Assembly: GCA_032622095.1 (NCBI GenBank)
Contig: CP136067.1
Coordinates: 77,712,705 to 77,776,704, forward strand
Source: Siphonodentalium dalli
Taxonomy: Eukaryota; Mollusca; Scaphopoda; Gadilida; Siphonodentaliidae
Direction: 5' to 3'
Length of the DNA: 64,000 nucleotides
This document shows positions 63,930 through 64,000 of this stretch, one piece after another. The position numbers and the translations under genes are program-made. Under the pieces are notes generated by a model, which did no database searches, was not told where the DNA came from, and was given only the letters and a program-made list of their open reading frames with translations. Every line of letters starts with the position of its first letter. Positions within the stretch are counted from its first letter, which is position 1.

Positions 63930-64000
63930 CATAAATGTGGGCTGTGGGATGTGCTGATGGATTCAAATGGTAAAGTTAAAACAAATTTGGCAAAAATTTA
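63930..64000 (-). repeat. Dispersed 'CCAAGATGGCTGC' repeat, start of another copy
   Basis: TGTGGGCTGTGGGATGTGCTGATGGATTC matches the start of the family units. The copy is cut by the right window edge and lacks the GATGGCTGC block. Confidence 0.6.

Overview
This is a metazoan nuclear window: AT-rich, intron-bearing and packed with decayed retrotransposons, foldback elements, minisatellites and short inverted-repeat transposons. It has no bacterial-style gene packing, no recognisable rRNA or tRNA gene and no CRISPR array. The best lineage clue is the Hox homeobox exon at 7855-8093. Its Antennapedia-class homeodomain is followed by a short tail containing KELN, reminiscent of the UbdA peptide of Ubx/abd-A/Lox2/Lox4 proteins. 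Together with the repeat style and the type of GPCR present, this points to a lophotrochozoan (brachiopod, phoronid, mollusc or annelid-like animal). The species is not determined.

Layout. 0-4 kb: a long minus-strand LINE relic with ORF1, endonuclease, reverse transcriptase and C-terminal pieces, all broken. 4.4-6.4 kb: a candidate minus-strand exon, an 84/95-bp minisatellite that runs into a 155-bp near-perfect palindrome, and a LINE 3' tail. 7.8-8.8 kb: the Hox exon on the plus strand, then a six-copy 59-bp minisatellite that lies before the first AATAAA and so may be in its 3' UTR. 9-25 kb: noncoding DNA with dispersed repeats, foldbacks and a small LINE fragment at 18.1 kb. 25-30 kb: LINE fragments, including one LINE inserted inside another. 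31-37.6 kb: a dispersed 'CCAAGATGGCTGC' repeat family, a nested inverted-repeat element, and a second major LINE with an intact YADD motif, itself interrupted by a 0.29-kb insertion. 38.1-39.3 kb: an intact single-coding-exon rhodopsin-class GPCR on the minus strand, with a probable spliced 5' UTR. 39.4-55.7 kb: mostly small DNA transposons, including a 1.5-kb terminal-inverted-repeat element and two copies of a 0.64-kb one. This stretch also holds two exon-like sequences in inverted orientation at 47.3/47.6 kb and a candidate terminal exon at 51.8 kb. 56.0-56.3 kb: a short TATA-box-associated ORF with a hydrophobic N-terminus. 58.3-64 kb: the 3' part of a multi-exon minus-strand gene running off the right edge. 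Most of its exons are symmetric phase 1-1, and a 60-nt Lys-rich exon has been amplified to five copies by tandem duplication of about 0.35-0.6 kb genomic units. The last exon encodes a small Tudor/chromo-like domain and is followed by a canonical poly(A) signal.

Few genes here can be said to work together; the window is mainly repeat-rich DNA with four to seven genes or exon clusters in it. The strongest coding calls are the Hox exon, the GPCR and the 58-63.7 kb gene. The 47 kb exon pair, the 51.8 kb exon, the 4.4 kb exon and the 56.1 kb short ORF are candidates that need transcript or homology support. Exon boundaries were read by eye from splice consensus and reading phase.
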